A stretch of DNA of 64,000 nt, taken from Cristatella mucedo (lineage: Eukaryota; Bryozoa; Phylactolaemata; Cristatellidae). The notes under the pieces were generated by a model. It did no database searches. It was not told where the DNA came from and saw only the letters and a list, made by a program, of their open reading frames with translations. The stretch's first letter is position 1; the number at the start of each line of letters is the position of its first letter. This document shows positions 44,509 through 55,213 of the stretch, piece after piece. Position numbers and translations under genes: made by a program. The stretch lies in assembly GCA_009760855.2 (NCBI GenBank), contig WPIO01000065.1:1383501-1447500 (forward strand). Direction: 5' to 3'.

Positions 44509-44607
44509 CATGTCAACTGCATTGACCGAGATTCCTTCGCTGAGAAGAGCTTGAACGACTGCTCGTTGGCCGGCAGCGCATGCAGCCATAAGCAAGGTCT
44601 GACCATT
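44509..44607 (-). CDS. KIDINS220: KIDINS220 exon 2: ankyrin repeat, 99 bp
   Basis: Phase 0/0: 'NGQTLLMAACAAGQRAVVQA' then 'LLSEGISVNAVDM'. It matches the first complete vertebrate repeat ('CGQTPLMIAAEQGNLEIVKE'), with TLLM in place of the canonical TPLM. Borders: 'TGCTTTAG' and 'GACATG|GTAATC'. Confidence 0.95.
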
Positions 44608-45820
44608 CTAAAGCAAAAAACCAGGAAACAAGAAGTCATACATCGGAGATCCTTGCGAAGCTGACACGGTGACAAACAGGTGCAACACCCACACCCAACA
44701 CAGGAATAGCATGCGTGAATCTATCAACTGCAGTTCCAGTTCAGCATATCACAACGAGGAAAAATAGCATATATCGGTGACATCCTCATGCAGGCGACTA
44801 GTTATGTGTGGATGACGAAGCCTCACGCCTAAGCCAGAAGACAAAGGTGTGTGCAGTTGAGGTCACAAAAATAAAAACAACCAAAGAGCAGTGAGGAAGG
44901 ATTGCATGTCCAAAGGATGATCAACACTGCAATTCGTCAAGGCACAAAAAGTGACCATTAAAAAATCTAACCTTCGTCGGGAAGTCGACACCAGCAAAGA
45001 GACACGTACAAGCCAGTCCTAAAATGCCTGACATGCAGGGTTGCTTTGCATGTAAATAAATCGTCCACGGAAAATGGTAAAAGGTAGCTGCAGCAATCCG
45101 ACAAGTATGCGAAGAATAGTAATTTCATATCGCATACCAGGTTCCAGTTCTGCATGGACTTTAAGAAGGCTCTCTTGAGTTTACTTTGGCGCACCTTTAT
45201 TTTCTGGTTAGTGCATGATTTTCTACCGAATCTGTAGCTCCTCTGTTGACTTTCATTGTTACCGGATATCGCAGCTTAGTCTTGGACCGTTTTTCCAAAA
45301 GTGTGCATCGCCTCACCATTGTGTAAGTCTGCTTGAGCTATTGCGCTTGCTTTTGCGGATGCGAAGCCTGTGTCACTGGCCTTTTCAGCTTCTGTGCTTG
45401 TAACATAGGAGGCCACGGCAAGGGATACTCAAATCAGGTGTTGTGACTTGATGACGTTGCAAATGACTACACATTATGCAGTCATGTCAACAGATATGTA
45501 TGTGCCCAAACGATATGGCTGCTGAGTCGGTAGTTATTTCAACAAGAATTCCCCCAAGCTGTTGTGAGCAAAAGCTGTGTGTGAGGTTTATTAATATTGA
45601 TCAAGCTCTCGGAAGTATATAAAACATTTACATCGAACATGTTTCTGGGTAGACTCTTGATGACCGCCTCATACGGCTGAGCTTTGACTCGACCAGCTTC
45701 TAAAACGTGTCATGCACTGCCGACTTTCACGACATTCGAAGCCACTCGAAAAGATCGCTTGCCGAGGTTTTAATTTGGATCGCTTCTCGGTTGCTAGATT
45801 AAGTCGTCTGATCGATTTCT
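44608..45820. other. Intronic, nothing recognised
   Basis: No repeat family or exon is visible. The minus strand near 45,000-45,200 has a 75-codon frame without recognised motifs. Confidence 0.4.
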
Positions 45821-46123
45821 CTATCGGGTTTTAATGAGGCGACTGACTGGGTTGGTAACAGACTGTCCGAAAAAATATAGGACCCACTTGGCAGTATGCT
45901 TTGGGTCAGTATGCTGCTGATACATAAGTTGTACCTCATCAAGGCTTCTGACAGGAGTAATTCGTACGTTCTGAAGCCCGTCAGTGTACTCATTCTCGTC
46001 CACAATGCCAGGAATGTGATGTGGAGCAACCAGTGCCGGCACAGGGAAATTACCTTCAATCCACAATTCCAACACAGCTGCGTTTAACTGGATGCCGCAG
46101 GCAGTCTCCACTGTGCTGCCCAC
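45821..46123 (-). pseudogene. Tc1/mariner-like transposase fragment (relic)
   Basis: This open 100-codon piece contains 'DENEYTDGLQNVRITPV' followed by 'QQHTDPKHTAKWVLYFF'. These correspond to the 'Y-D-L-N---P' and 'QQD-DPKHTA--V--FF' blocks around the second catalytic Asp of Tc1/mariner DDE transposases. The catalytic Asp position reads His (QQHTD). Neither the N-terminal DNA-binding part nor inverted terminal repeats are seen. Confidence 0.6.
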
Positions 46124-46529
46124 CTTGTCTTCGGCTCACTGTAGAGTTGGCGTTAGTTATCCTTAAAGTGCAATCCGTCCAATACAATAGACCTAGAGCT
46201 AAACTCCAACCGTCCAACGGGCTCGGTGATAAGCCCATTTCAGCAAGTCGAAGCTTTATGCTGCTACGTGGCTCTCTCGATGATGGGGGGGGGGCTTCTT
46301 CAGCTGAAAGATGCTTGCGACGACTATCACTTGGGTTCGGGTTCCTCCTTCATTCGATTTGCTACCCTCAGCAAGATAGCGAACGGAGAGAAAAACAGAA
46401 GAGAAACCGCAGACAAGCCCGACGTATAGAATGTAACACTAAAAGCATTCTTAATGAGACACCAACAAATGAAGACATGCAGGATAAGCTGGCGTGGTGA
46501 GACCGGAGTTAAGCATGGTTAAGGAAGAC

Positions 46530-46555
46530 GGGGGGGGGGAGGGGAGGGGGAGGGG
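46530..46555. repeat. G-rich tract
   Basis: Runs of G separated by single A bases; four or more G-runs could form a G-quadruplex. A (G)8 run also lies at about 46,287. Confidence 0.6.
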
Positions 46556-46671
46556 CTTCCCTATACCGAGTCTTACCTAAACCAAAAGGTAACCAAGTAC
46601 TAGTGAGGCAGTGACCCCAGCTTCGGTGCGAGTTGGCTACCTCTGAAAGGACACTAGTCGGAGCAATCCCG

Positions 46672-46880
46672 ACAGACAGACAGACAGACAGTCAGACAGA
46701 CAGACAAACAGACAGACAAACAGACAGACAAACAGACAGACAAACAGACAGACAAACAGACAGACAAACAAACAGACAAACAGACAGACAAACAGACAGA
46801 CAAACAGACAGACAGACAAACAGACAGACAAACAGACAGACAAACAGACAGACAAACAGACAGACGGACACAGACAGACA
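46672..46880. repeat. (GACA)n microsatellite with a 12-bp higher-order unit
   Basis: Tetranucleotide GACA repeats, many in the regular order CAGACAGACAAA, giving a 12-bp super-repeat over most of the array. Confidence 0.95.
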
Positions 46881-47127
46881 GCGATGAGAAATCTTACAGA
46901 AAAGGCACGTTTAGCTAGCAAAAGGCTAAATACTCAAGCTTAAACTCGGTAGCACTTCGTCAAGATTCTCGCTCGGATATACTGCATCATGCCGCGCTAG
47001 CATGAGAGACGCAAAGAGCAGTCAAGCAGGCGGTCAGGCAGGCCAATTCGAGCGTGCACGAACGGGGCCCGCTGCACGCGCACATGTGCAAGACGCATCC
47101 GAGCGCACATGCGCACGACGTAAGCAC

Positions 47128-47327
47128 CTCGTTGGTTTCATTTACGTTAAAGCGCCTGTGACTTATGAGAGAGCAGGCCGCCTCGGCTTCTCCGCTCTCT
47201 ATCTTGGCCAGCGCTTCGTAGAATGGCCGTTCGAGTACTTTCTTGACGACAAAGCGGCTAGGCCGACCGTGCGCTCCAACGACAGGCAGGGCCGGACCTT
47301 CTGTAGCTTGCTTTTGTACCTCCTTGT
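47128..47327 (-). CDS. KIDINS220: KIDINS220 first exon seen: N-terminal cap
   Basis: It encodes about 66 residues ending 'PFYEALAKIESGEAEAAC' then 'SLISHRRFNVNETNE'. The end corresponds to the vertebrate N-terminal half-repeat ('VEEENIPALKALLEKCKDVD'). There is no ATG in this frame before an upstream stop near 47,371. I therefore infer an acceptor, 'TTGCCGCACCAG', with a good pyrimidine tract and phase 1 entry, and an unseen start-codon exon upstream. The donor 'GAG|GTGCTT' is weak but gives a perfect join to exon 2. Confidence 0.75.
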
Positions 47328-47710
47328 CTGGTGCGGCAAGAAAGGGGCGTGCACGATCGGGGCGCACATATTACGTTAGGCACTGCCGGTCACCGAAAGC
47401 GTGCCGCTTGGGTAGCACGCACTGCGTGCAGCCGAAAAATCTGCATCGGGGTTATCGAAGCAAAAACTGGCGGCTGGCTGCAAGCTCAGAAGGAAACACT
47501 TGCATAATTGTAACACGGGTGTGGGGCATGATAAGCCTAGCCATTCGAAGCGAGCATGCAGTGCCTGGAAGCCTAGCGCCGGTGGCTGACCTAGAAGCGA
47601 GCTCTGGCCTCCAAGCGGTCAGGTATAGTTGCATTAGGTGGAGACGCCAGCAAGGAAACACCGACACTAGCTGTTTAGTGGCATAAAGGCGATGCCACGG
47701 TTATTTCAAC
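47328..47710. promoter_or_regulatory. Probable start region of KIDINS220, short intergenic gap
   Basis: Only about 380 bp separate the first KIDINS220 exon seen from the stop codon of the upstream minus-strand gene. The missing start exon and promoter, or a shared transcript, must be here or further upstream. No TATA-like element was identified. This is inference from position. Confidence 0.3.
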
Positions 47711-47784
47711 TTATAAGTATAGGGAAATCTTCTTCCAGCGACCAACCAGATAAAGAGCAGCAAGAACCAGCAAAGGCAATTCTG
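47711..47784 (-). CDS. Last exon of an unidentified membrane protein
   Basis: The acceptor is 'CTCTGTGTGCCACAG', preceded by a pyrimidine-rich stretch. The exon encodes 23 residues, 'ELPLLVLAALYLVGRWKKIS' then LYL, and a TAA stop: one hydrophobic helix followed by a basic cytosolic tail. It joins in phase to the exon at 47,943-48,081, the split codon giving Pro. It looks like the last helix of a polytopic membrane protein or transporter. I do not recognise the family. Confidence 0.5.
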
Positions 47785-47942
47785 CTGTGGCACACAGAGG
47801 AAGTACTACGCTAATGAAAATGCTGTAGTCCTTACTAGAGCAAACCCTTGAAGGCAGTCGGATGTGTAAAAAAAAAAACAATTTGGACAAACAAAGTGAT
47901 TTGGGTCAGCTAGCTGGATACTCCCACTGGCCAGTGACTCAC

Positions 47943-48081
47943 GATGCATTAACATGACACCTACAATACCTAACAGCAACCCTTGACCGAGCAACAGTGC
48001 ACCGAAATAAAAGATCCGTGACCGTTTGTCGGCATTAGCAGCCGATCCCCAGCTGGTTAAGACTGCTGCAGCACAAAACAT
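47943..48081 (-). CDS. Penultimate exon of the unidentified membrane protein
   Basis: It reads 'FCAAAVLTSWGSAANADKRS', then 'RIFYFGALLLGQGLLLGIVG' and 'VMLMH', then the strong donor 'CATC|GTGAGT'. There is a positively charged loop (DKRSR) between two hydrophobic segments. The 5' border is uncertain: 'AATGTAG' at 48,082 or 'GTGCTGCAG' at 48,066. The open frame continues past the donor, so the exon end rests on the donor and on the good join to 47,784. Confidence 0.5.
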
Positions 48082-48749
48082 CTACATTACAAAATCTGCA
48101 GTGCAAGCATGATTGGCAGTAAGAGGTTCTGAAAGGTGTGCCTGAGTTGCAAGGCAAGCCGAACAGGCTGCACTGAGCCGACCATACTACTGGCTGTGCA
48201 CCTGTGCATCATCTGCTTGCTCAACGTGGCTGGCCTGTTGGTCACCAAGGAGCCACTGCTCTGACCACAGCATAGTGGCTTGCCACCGAAGTATAGCACT
48301 TAAGGTAATTCCCGTGGACATAAAATGGGCAGGGTATGGAAACGATCAGGGTGTAACAAGTTAATCTTGTCAGGAGTCTTGTCAACCATCTTGCCAATCT
48401 TGTCAACCATGAGAAAACCAGCCTGCCTCAGGTAAGCTGTGATCTAAAACTGTTCACGACCCTTTCTGAAAGCAACAGTCATCAAATGAATGACAAGGGC
48501 ATGAAAGGGCATCGTGATCATCAAAGGAAGTCGATCCAGTTGGTCACATAAAAGTTGGATCTTGTGAAAGTAGCAGCAAACACGAACAGGGTTCACTGAT
48601 TACTGATAGAACCCGGAAAGGCTTTTTCGTGTTTGTCAGAGCAAGATACAGTCAGTGCGTGCTATTAGCTTTTGGTTATCGAATTGCTTGCCGTGAGTTG
48701 TTAAGTAACTGAATAGATTTAGTTTCTTAAGATGCTAGATAAACGAAGT

Positions 48750-49670
48750 ATTGTAATAATTATTATGATCACAAACTGTCTCAAATTGAATTGCAGTGAA
48801 ACCAACTTACTAGTTATGGTCATGCCTAGTATTACTATGAAATTGAAAAGCTTAACACTCAAAATGGGCTCGGCCAGCATGTCTCTAGTTGCCTCGGCGT
48901 GCAACCTGGATATCATGCTTCAACGTGAGATTCCACTAGACGACCACATCAGCTCTACAGTCAAGTCTTCCAACTTGCAGCTATGAACCATGACAAAATT
49001 TGGGGCTAACTTAGATAAGGCCGCTACAGCCAAGCTGGTCCATGGATTTGTGACATTCTGTCTAGACTTCGGTAGCTCAATGCTAGCAGGTCCTCCTGCC
49101 TGTTCAATAAGCCTGTTCAATAAGTTTGCAAGTGGTGAAAAACTCTTCCGCTAGGCTGCTTGGCTGCCGTGAACGACGTAGTTGCGACCTAGTTGCACTC
49201 CTTCTTCCTGACCTGCTCTAGCTCCCCGTCGAGCAGTGCAGTGTATTGACATCAAAGTGCTGTCGCTTACATTTGGATCCCCCAAAAACTTCTCTTGCTT
49301 CGGCATACCTATCAGTAGTTCTTCCTGATCAGACTGTGCATTGCACTACCAGCGTGGCTGACTCGATTCGTTTAGCTGAGCCTCTAACCAATCTCAAATC
49401 CTTCGGAGAGCTTGCCTTTACTGCATATGCTCCCAAAGCCTGCAGTTCACTCCAGACTGATGTCACAACATTTCACGACTCGGCATTTGAAAAAAAAAGT
49501 ATAAAAAAATCCGACCGTACGTCACTACAATTCGTACCGACAGTACGAACGGTACGACTTGTACTTGTTATCCCTAACCAATTGGCATGCTTCTTTTCCA
49601 GCAAGTGTCAAGTGCCTATAAAGAGATTTAGTTTTCCGGGGGTGGTACACAAACATCTCGTGTCTTATTA
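48750..49670 (+). mobile_element. LINE family B fragment
   Basis: It runs from the 'KLNDDKTNLLVM'-like region ('ACCAACTTACTAGTTATGGT', 48,801) through 'CGACCACATCAGCTCTACAG' and 'GCTCCCAAAGCCTGCAGTTC' to a decayed hairpin ('AAGTGCCTATAAAGAGATTT', 49,610) and 'TTATTACTATC'. Many frameshifts. Confidence 0.82.
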
Positions 49671-49909
49671 CTATCATTCATAGTCTCCTTCCTGCATGCT
49701 ATAAGGAAAGAGATACACTCGTCCAAGCATACACAGACTAGTCCACGTATAAGCTCGCCGGACAAAGGCCTACGTCTGATGTTTTCTTATATCAGCAGCC
49801 TCACTTTTCGTGTGGAACAGATTGTGTGCCGATAGTACGCTCAGGTTAGAAGCCCACTTCACTGAGGATGCACATACACGCACTCGCGCACACACACACA
49901 CATACACAA

Positions 49910-49984
<75 letters not shown>

Positions 49985-49998
49985 CACATACACACACA
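49910..49998. repeat. Compound (TA)n(CA)n microsatellite
   Basis: A short TA run at 49,911-49,930 continues into (CA)n to about 49,998 with a few interruptions. Mirrors the TA/TG organisation at 33,948. Confidence 0.95.
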
Positions 49999-50218
49999 GT
50001 CATATGTACATGCACATACATATGCAAGTACACATATATCTCCTGATGAGTGGGCTATATCAGGAGTCTGTAGTGGACAACTATATGCTTTGTTCCCGTG
50101 AGTCACAAGTAGCATTTACACATTAATAATTGATGACTGACAATAAAACCATTGCAGGCAAGGGTGTTTCCAGTAGTCATTGCAACTCCTGACATGCCAA
50201 ATATAAGCACACTTTTAC

Positions 50219-50280
50219 CATCTCCGAATGGGTGGTCTTGAATTATATAAAGAGCCTCTTGTACTGCATGTAAATTACAT
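50219..50280 (-). CDS. Possible exon of the unidentified minus-strand gene
   Basis: A 62-bp candidate between 'ATGTGTAG' and 'GATG|GTAAAAG', reading 'CNLHAVQEALYIIQDHPFGD'. Phases (2 in, 1 out) are compatible with neighbours but not proven. If the donor is not used, the frame continues into a hydrophobic 'SVLIFGMSGVAM' stretch. No family match. Confidence 0.28.
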
Positions 50281-50479
50281 CTACACATACAAAATACAAA
50301 GCGAGCATTTAAAAGTGAGTAAAATTAGCTATGTTATACTTTCTAAAATAAAGATACAGCTTAACTGACGACGACAACACAGCTACAAAGCTGAACTTCG
50401 TGTTGAGTAATGTTTAAAGCATTGATCCGGCAATGAATTGCTGTGCTCGTTATGCTATCAGAAAAATTTTGAAAACCGT

Positions 50480-50582
50480 TTTCGTGTCAAAATTTTGACA
50501 AAGTCTGAAGAATACATATAATCCCATGACTAGTCTATATAACAAGGCCACGGTTATATTGAAAAATCCCGACATCACTTGC
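50480..50582 (-). CDS. Weak hydrophobic exon candidate
   Basis: After a pyrimidine-rich 'TTTTGACTTTCCCCTTGCAAG', the frame reads 'VMSGFFNITVALLYRLVMGL' then 'YVFFRLCQNF', a possible membrane helix. The 3' border is unclear. It may belong with the exons at 47.7-48.1 kb or may be chance. Confidence 0.2.
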
Positions 50583-50649
50583 AAGGGGAAAGTCAAAAGT
50601 GACCACGAGTCAGTAGCAAGATGGGTAGGCATGAAAAACCAATGCAAAC

Positions 50650-52435
50650 ACTAAGACAAACCACTAGCAATCTAGAAGTAGTTGGTGACTGACAAGACAC
50701 TATTTGGTCCTGTTGTGATTAAGTAAGTCAACAATAGAGATCTAGATGTCCCGGTGCATAAGCAATGACAGGGTGTTTCCACACTGGCCAGTCCTATCTT
50801 ACAAGAGCTCATTGCTTGTGGACTTCAGCTTCGCTGAGTCACAGTAGAAGTAGTCATAGGAAATGGTCAAAACAACCCTGCGCCACCCTGCGCCACGTGA
50901 CGTACGGACTGACAGACTTTCTCGCTTTAATTGGCAGAGAAACTAAGCTTGGTTGTGCTGGCACACGAGCGAAAAGCGACACTTTGGACTTTCAACAGAG
51001 GTGCATTTGAACATATCATTTTGATGACTTGCGGTGTGACCCATGCTATCCGCGCTATATGCGCTTCACCCGCAATAAGTTCTCTGTTCACGTCGTGGGT
51101 ATACTATACTATAAAGGTGCATCGAAGGCAGACCTATCTCAGCTGACAGGCAGACGTCTTGGTGAGAATACTGCACCATCTTCTGCCAAAAATCCTCAGA
51201 GACACGGTGGCTTCAGCCGGAACACTATAAAGTCCACATGGGTATGACCAGAATCCTTAAAATCAAACAAATATCAGGATCAACACTTTCTCACCTTCAT
51301 TCTAGGTAAGCTCGTGCACTCACAAGCTCAAACCTGCAGCTCAAACCAGCAGCTCGAGCTGCTTGGTGTAGACAGGCGACTTTGATTAACTAGGGCACTG
51401 AGAGAAAACATATGACTCGGGAGCCTGTGAGCACTGGGTGGCGGCCTTACAAGGGCTCAGACTGCCTAAGCAGCAGCAAGCTCTCGAGCTGTTGAGAGGG
51501 GGACAGTGGCTCTCGGTGGATGACTCGGCAGTCAGGCACAAATCCATGCATTAGCAGCATCTGTGTGGACATCCGTGTACCACAAACTGCCACCACCTGT
51601 CGGGCAGATACCGAACGAACACAAACAATGCATGCATGGAATATAAGGGCTGCTGCCGGATGAGTATAAGCTTCAACTATGAACTCACATGTCTACTCTC
51701 TTAACACATATTGGAAAGTTCAATGGGCATGTGCCAACAGTGAGCAGCAGTAGGCATTTCAACTACATCCGAACTATGGGCACGAAGGCCTAATACGGAC
51801 AGAAGACAACGTCAATTACCATTCCACTTGATACCGACCCATAGATGGCATCATAAACTGAACGTTACTTACTGGTAACTAGAGACTAGATTTTGCAATT
51901 CATTCTCTACTTTCAGGCTTGTAATATCTATTTAGTAACTAAACTGGTATACATCTTTACGTATATCATTGGATCTTCTTGCTTGGCTTGGTCATATAGC
52001 ATCTAATAGCTTAGTAAGAAATTACCACCACAGCAATCACAGTTCAAGCTCCTGCACACTGTTAGCCATTGGTGGAAGCATAAGCTGTATAAACAAACGA
52101 AAAAATCCAATGAAACTTAAAGAAATAAAAAGTTCAATGAGAAATGGAAAGAGCTAAATGTCTGTTTATTGCTTCATTCTTCATCGATTTCATGCTCACG
52201 CTACTAGAAATTTTTGAGCAATTAGAACTCTGATGGGCGTTATGTAAACCCATTAAAAATCTTATTGATCCGGGTCGGAGCCGGCTAAAACCCTTGGCCA
52301 AGCCCATGTTGGCAATGCAATGCCACTGAATTACAGAATGAGCCCAAATGAATCAACTTGAGCTAATGATATGACCATCTCAATAGCACCAGAACATAGC
52401 CGTCTGAACTCCACGAACTTTAGAGAGAGCAAAAC
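50650..52435. other. Nothing recognised
   Basis: No repeat family, exon or RNA gene could be supported in this stretch. Confidence 0.4.
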
Positions 52436-52439
52436 TGTA

Positions 52440-52592
52440 ACAGCCGAGTAGGTAAGGTGCTCGCTCATCATGACCGATGTCGTTGGTTCAAATCCTGTAG
52501 TGGGCAATTTTTATATACCAACTGCAAGTGGTGGTGATAGCCGTTAAGGCTCTTCTGCTACTATATAAAATGATTATGTGAAATCAGCTGAG
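52440..52592 (+). mobile_element. tRNA-derived SINE family 1, plus orientation
   Basis: Reading forward: 'AGCCGAGTAGGTAAGGTGCT' (box A), 'GTTGGTTCAAATCCTGTAGT' (box B), 'GGTGGTGATAGCCGTTAAGG', 'TATATAAAATGATTATGTGA', 'AATCAGCTGAGTGTAT'. The only nearly complete family 1 copy in this orientation. It runs into a short (TG)n at 52,595-52,640. Confidence 0.85.
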
Positions 52593-53049
52593 TGTATATG
52601 TGTGTGTGTGTGTGTGTGTTTGTGTGTGCGTGTGTGTATATCAGACTAAGCAAAAGTATGATGACCAAAGTATGACCTACATTCCCTCTCTGGTGTTTCA
52701 ACAATGAAACAACCAGGAATGAAATTAAACAAGATTAACGGACGGTTACTCGGCTACAGATGAATGTTTACTGCAGTGGGGAATACTGAGCCAGTAATGA
52801 ACATACATAGACACACAATTGTCATGAGATTGCCTACGGGTTCAAAAAGTGCAGGGACCACAATCTCTACACGATGGGAAACAGACCTCAGTGACAATGC
52901 GGCGCTACATGGCTGTTTTTAAGAGCCGAGATCACCGGGTGCTGGTGGAAACGAGACTAGCTCAATTCAGTTGACAGTGTCCACAAGAAATATCCATACT
53001 GAAAAATTTAGGCTTTCACTTCTATACGGATGACACTCAGTTGTACCTT

Positions 53050-53235
53050 TGCTATATATAAATAAAATAAATACTATCTGATTTAACACTTTTTTATAGA
53101 GACAGAAGAGCCGTTACGGCTATCACCACCACTTGCAGTGGCAATAAAGGATAGCCAACCACAGGATTCGAACCCACGATCTCGGGGCTGAGGTCGTGAA
53201 AAGCAACCACCTTACCCAGTGAGCCATTATGGCTA
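53050..53235 (-). mobile_element. tRNA-derived SINE family 1, long-palindrome subfamily, inside LINE B
   Basis: Full-length, minus strand: head 'CACTGGGTAAGGTGGTTGC', palindrome with one or two changes, box B 'GGGTTCGAATCCTG', body, tail 'GTTAAATCAGATAGTATTTA'. It splits the LINE B coding between 'GTTGTACCTTTGCTAT' and 'GATCCCTCCCAGCC', with a possible short GCTAT target duplication. Confidence 0.88.
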
Positions 53236-53830
53236 TGATCCCTCCCAGCCTACCAGAACGTCGAATTCTCTCAACTCCCATGCTGCATGCATTGACGACA
53301 TCCGCAGATGGATGGCAGCAAACTTTCTTACATTGAATGATGATAAAACCAACTTACTAGTTATTATCATACCAAGTGTGATTAAGAAATTGGAAAGGCT
53401 AACACTCAAATCGGCTCTGCCACCGTATCTCCTATTGAATTTGCACGAAATCTAGGAGGCCTGTTCCAAAGTGACCTTTCATTAGACGACAACATCAGCT
53501 CCACAATAAAGTCTGCCTACGTTCAGCTACATAACATTGCTTAAATTCGGGCTTGTTTAGACAGGGATACCACATCCAAGTTGATCCATGCATTCGTGAC
53601 ATCCTGTCTTGACTTCTGTAACTCACTGCTTGCTGTCTACCGGCCTGTGCAATCACATGCTTACAGCTGGTGCAAAACTCTGCCGGCTAGGCTTGTCTGT
53701 CGTAAGCATCGAAGTTGCCATATCACACCACCACCTGCACTGGCTCCCAGTCAAGCAACGCATCGACTTCAAGATTGTCTCTCTCACTTTTAGGTCCCTT
53801 CATTCTTCGGCTCCAGCCTACCTATCAGAT

Positions 53831-53893
53831 AAGCGCCTAGAAAGAAGTTGAGTTCATTTGAAGGCGCTTTATCAGGTGCATTATTAATATTAT
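53831..53893 (+). mobile_element. Solo LINE B hairpin inserted in LINE B
   Basis: About 63 bp: AAGCGCC at 53,831-53,837 pairs with GGCGCTT at 53,863-53,869, followed by ATCAGGTGCATTATTAATAT. The host LINE reads continuously if this block is removed ('CCTATCAGAT' joined to 'CTACTCCCCC', as in the copy at 60 kb). It is thus a separate insertion of the terminal module only. Confidence 0.8.
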
Positions 53894-54448
53894 CTACTCC
53901 CCCATCAGGCCAAGCATCGTACCACATGCTTTTTGGAATCTAACTGTTTACCCAAACCTCATAAAAACCTCAAATACTTTGGAGACCGTGCCTTTAGTTC
54001 GTACGCGCCCAAAGCTTGGACTCACTCCCGACTTATGTCACGACAGCCCCTGACTTAACAACATTTTAAAACGCAACGATTTATGACAGCATTTAGTGGG
54101 TCCTTGTGATTTAACCTTTATGTGGTTATGTGTGCTGACACTGTGCATGTCACTCCTAAACATGCTATTCTTGTTGTTTATTGAGCATGCTGCCACTAAC
54201 CATTCGATCGTGCTTTCTTTGTTGCAAATTTAAAGCGCCTAAAAAGAGATTGAGTTATCTGAGGATGTTTTATTATTATTATCATTATTAAATCCACCCC
54301 ACCGTAAGCAGTCTTACAGCTCCAAAGAGGTATCAAATCATGGTTTCTGAATATACTATTGCATAAATAAACATAAGGAAATAGCACAACCTGATCATTT
54401 AACCACACAGAAGTGAGGGCGAGTCGGCCAGGCTCTATTAAGATATAC

Positions 54449-54608
54449 CGACCAGCTTTAGCAGCTTCTTCTCCGATGTAAATAGCATGATATGGATACG
54501 GGATAGTGGATACTTCTGTTCGAAAGCCTCATACGACAGTGAGGCGACAGCCAGAATGACAGTTTTCAATGACCAGTTAATGGCGTTTCTAGCCTCCAGC
54601 AGCAATGT
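54449..54608 (-). CDS. Possible exon, unidentified gene
   Basis: It lies between 'TTCGTGTGCAG' and 'GTCG|GTATAT' and reads 'TLLLEARNAINWSLKTVILA', 'VASLSYEAFEQKYPLSRIHI', 'MLFTSEKKLLKLV'. Base choice at third positions looks coding. A second frame from about 54,527 ('YHAIYIGEEAAKAGRYILIE', 'PGRLALTSVWLNDQ') also looks protein-like, so frame and borders are unsettled. No family recognised. Confidence 0.3.
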
Positions 54609-55104
54609 CTGCACACGAATAAACATATTCACTACATAACTACCCCAAGATGTCGATGTGACCATAAGTATTATCGTATTATTACGACAACGCTTCGTTT
54701 TAGAAACGACTTCAACCCTCTGTGCAGAACACGGCAATTCATTTGGTAGAAATTTCTTTCGGAAGTAAGTTCACCCTACATCTGAAGGTATTTAACATCA
54801 AGGGTGTAAACAGCGACAGGCACTTAGACACGCTTCCTTAACGAGTGGCGAAAACTATAACTCAGTGATTCATCATTAAGCAATAAAGGTAGGGTGATAA
54901 TTTGAAATTTAGCCCATGGTTAGCGCAAGCACAAGGCAGTCAAACAAGATGCAGCGAGGCTAACGTGCGAAAGCATCTAATGCATGACAGCAGCTAATCA
55001 GCTCCGAGACAGCGAGCAAGCAAATCAGAGTGAAAACAGCAGAGGTGTCGCTTGCTGAAGCGGGTAATGCGAAAAGTGCTGGTAAAATATAAATAGTGCC
55101 TTAC

Positions 55105-55213
55105 GAATATATCTTGCAGCCATGAGATGGTAACTGAAAACACCATACTGTATATCATTAGCACATACGCAACAGCGTCATAAAACGGTGAAACGCATGA
55201 CAGCCGGCACAAT
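55105..55213 (-). CDS. Possible membrane-helix exon, unidentified gene
   Basis: It lies between 'TTATAAAG' and 'ATATTC|GTAAGG' and reads 'SPFYDAVAYVLMIYSMVFSV' then TISWLQDIF, one convincing hydrophobic helix. It could belong to the same minus-strand gene as 47.7-48.1 kb. No family recognised. Confidence 0.28.

Larger units (their letters stand above)
52990..54290 (+). mobile_element. LINE family B fragment carrying two later insertions
   Basis: It begins near the YADD region ('TTCTATACGGATGACACTCA') and is interrupted by a SINE at 53,050-53,235. It continues with 'MAANFLTLNDDKTNLLV' and the 'LVQNSAARLVCR' region. A 63-bp solo hairpin interrupts it again at 53,831-53,893. It resumes ('CTACTCCCCCATCAGG') and ends with its own hairpin ('AAAGCGCCTAAAAAGAGATT', 54,230) and TTATTATTATC. 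Confidence 0.88.

Noticed and set aside
46633-46921. Open frames of DRQT or CLSV repeats
   Set aside because: Translation of the GACA repeat array.
47452-47667. Minus-strand frame in the gap upstream of KIDINS220 that could be its start exon
   Set aside because: No resemblance to KIDINS220 N-termini and no convincing donor giving the required phase.
48087-48299. 70-codon minus-strand frame next to the membrane-protein exon at 48,081
   Set aside because: It would end in a stop before the exon, and a convincing splice arrangement linking them was not found.
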